From Bacteroidota bacterium (GTDB lineage Bacteria > Bacteroidota > Bacteroidia > 2-12-FULL-35-15): a stretch of 5,779 nucleotides of DNA. The DNA lies in the NCBI GenBank assembly GCA_021413595.1, contig JAIOQD010000022.1:1-5779 (forward strand), written 5' to 3'. Below the pieces are notes generated by a model. The model was not told the origin of the DNA and did no database searches. It worked only from the letters and a program-made list of their open reading frames with translations. The position numbers and the translations under genes are program-made. The stretch's first letter is position 1, and each line of letters starts with the position of its first letter. Positions 5,580-5,779 of this stretch are shown one piece after another.

Positions 5580-5779
5580 ATGAAAAACATTCTACTCTTA
5601 TATACTATAATTCTGGCTGTCCATCCTATTTATACACTATTGTTTAAAACTTCTATACCTCAGGAACCCTTTGCCTGTGTTAAAATGAACTTCGCAAGCA
5701 AAAATTTGCCAATTAAATCTGAATGTAACAAGGTTCAACTTTTTAAAAAGGCAGATTTTCCAGTTGGTGTTGCAATAAA
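5580..5779 (+). CDS. start of an exported protein, possibly a glycoside hydrolase (3' end cut off)
   Basis: ATG at 5580 opens a frame with no stop to the right edge: 66 complete codons. The N-terminus, MKNILLLYTIILAVHPIYTL, has a lysine followed by a hydrophobic core like a signal peptide; no lipobox is clear. Cysteines are at 31 and 49. The last visible residues, KKADFPVGVAI, resemble the opening strand of GH10 endo-xylanases (the FPxGVAxN type), which would make it a secreted polysaccharide-degrading enzyme. That is a faint likeness from about ten residues, and other exported proteins are equally possible. It is transcribed away from the ebo cluster and is probably unrelated to it. No promoter was identified. 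Confidence 0.55.
   Translation, partial: MKNILLLYTIILAVHPIYTLLFKTSIPQEPFACVKMNFASKNLPIKSECNKVQLFKKADFPVGVAI

Overview
The window is AT-rich and looks like a chromosome fragment of a Bacteroidota bacterium. The proteins, codon choice and near absence of Shine-Dalgarno sites at the gene starts all fit that phylum. Its main content is four consecutive minus-strand genes that I recognise as the ebo cluster. That cluster is named for its transfer into eustigmatophyte plastid genomes. In Nostoc it is needed for export of the scytonemin monomer, and it occurs sporadically in other bacteria with an unknown metabolite.

Reading in the direction of transcription (right to left): 4957-3302 encodes one long protein that joins EboA (N-terminal half) to the TatD-like metal hydrolase EboB (C-terminal half). 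Next, 3293-2418 is the UbiA-type membrane prenyltransferase EboC, starting at TTG. Then 2412-1240 is the 3-dehydroquinate-synthase-like cyclase EboD. After a 165-base gap comes the TIM-barrel protein EboE, which starts at 1074 and runs off the left edge. The first three genes are 8 and 5 bases apart and are almost certainly one transcript. eboF, usually a phosphodiesterase/pyrophosphatase-like gene, would be expected beyond the left edge but cannot be seen. Together the enzymes suggest a cytoplasmic/membrane pathway: a sugar-phosphate cyclisation (EboD), a lipid or isoprenoid attachment (EboC), and metal-dependent hydrolysis or isomerisation (EboB, EboE). The product is unknown.

The right end (4958-5579) is about 620 bases with no convincing large gene. 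It holds a candidate Bacteroidota-type promoter for the ebo genes, a possible 31-residue membrane peptide, four helically phased CACAGAG repeats, and several inverted repeats, some lying in what may be a decayed coding remnant. At 5580 a plus-strand gene for an exported protein begins and runs off the right edge. Its first residues vaguely recall the start of a GH10 glycoside hydrolase, but too little is present to decide.
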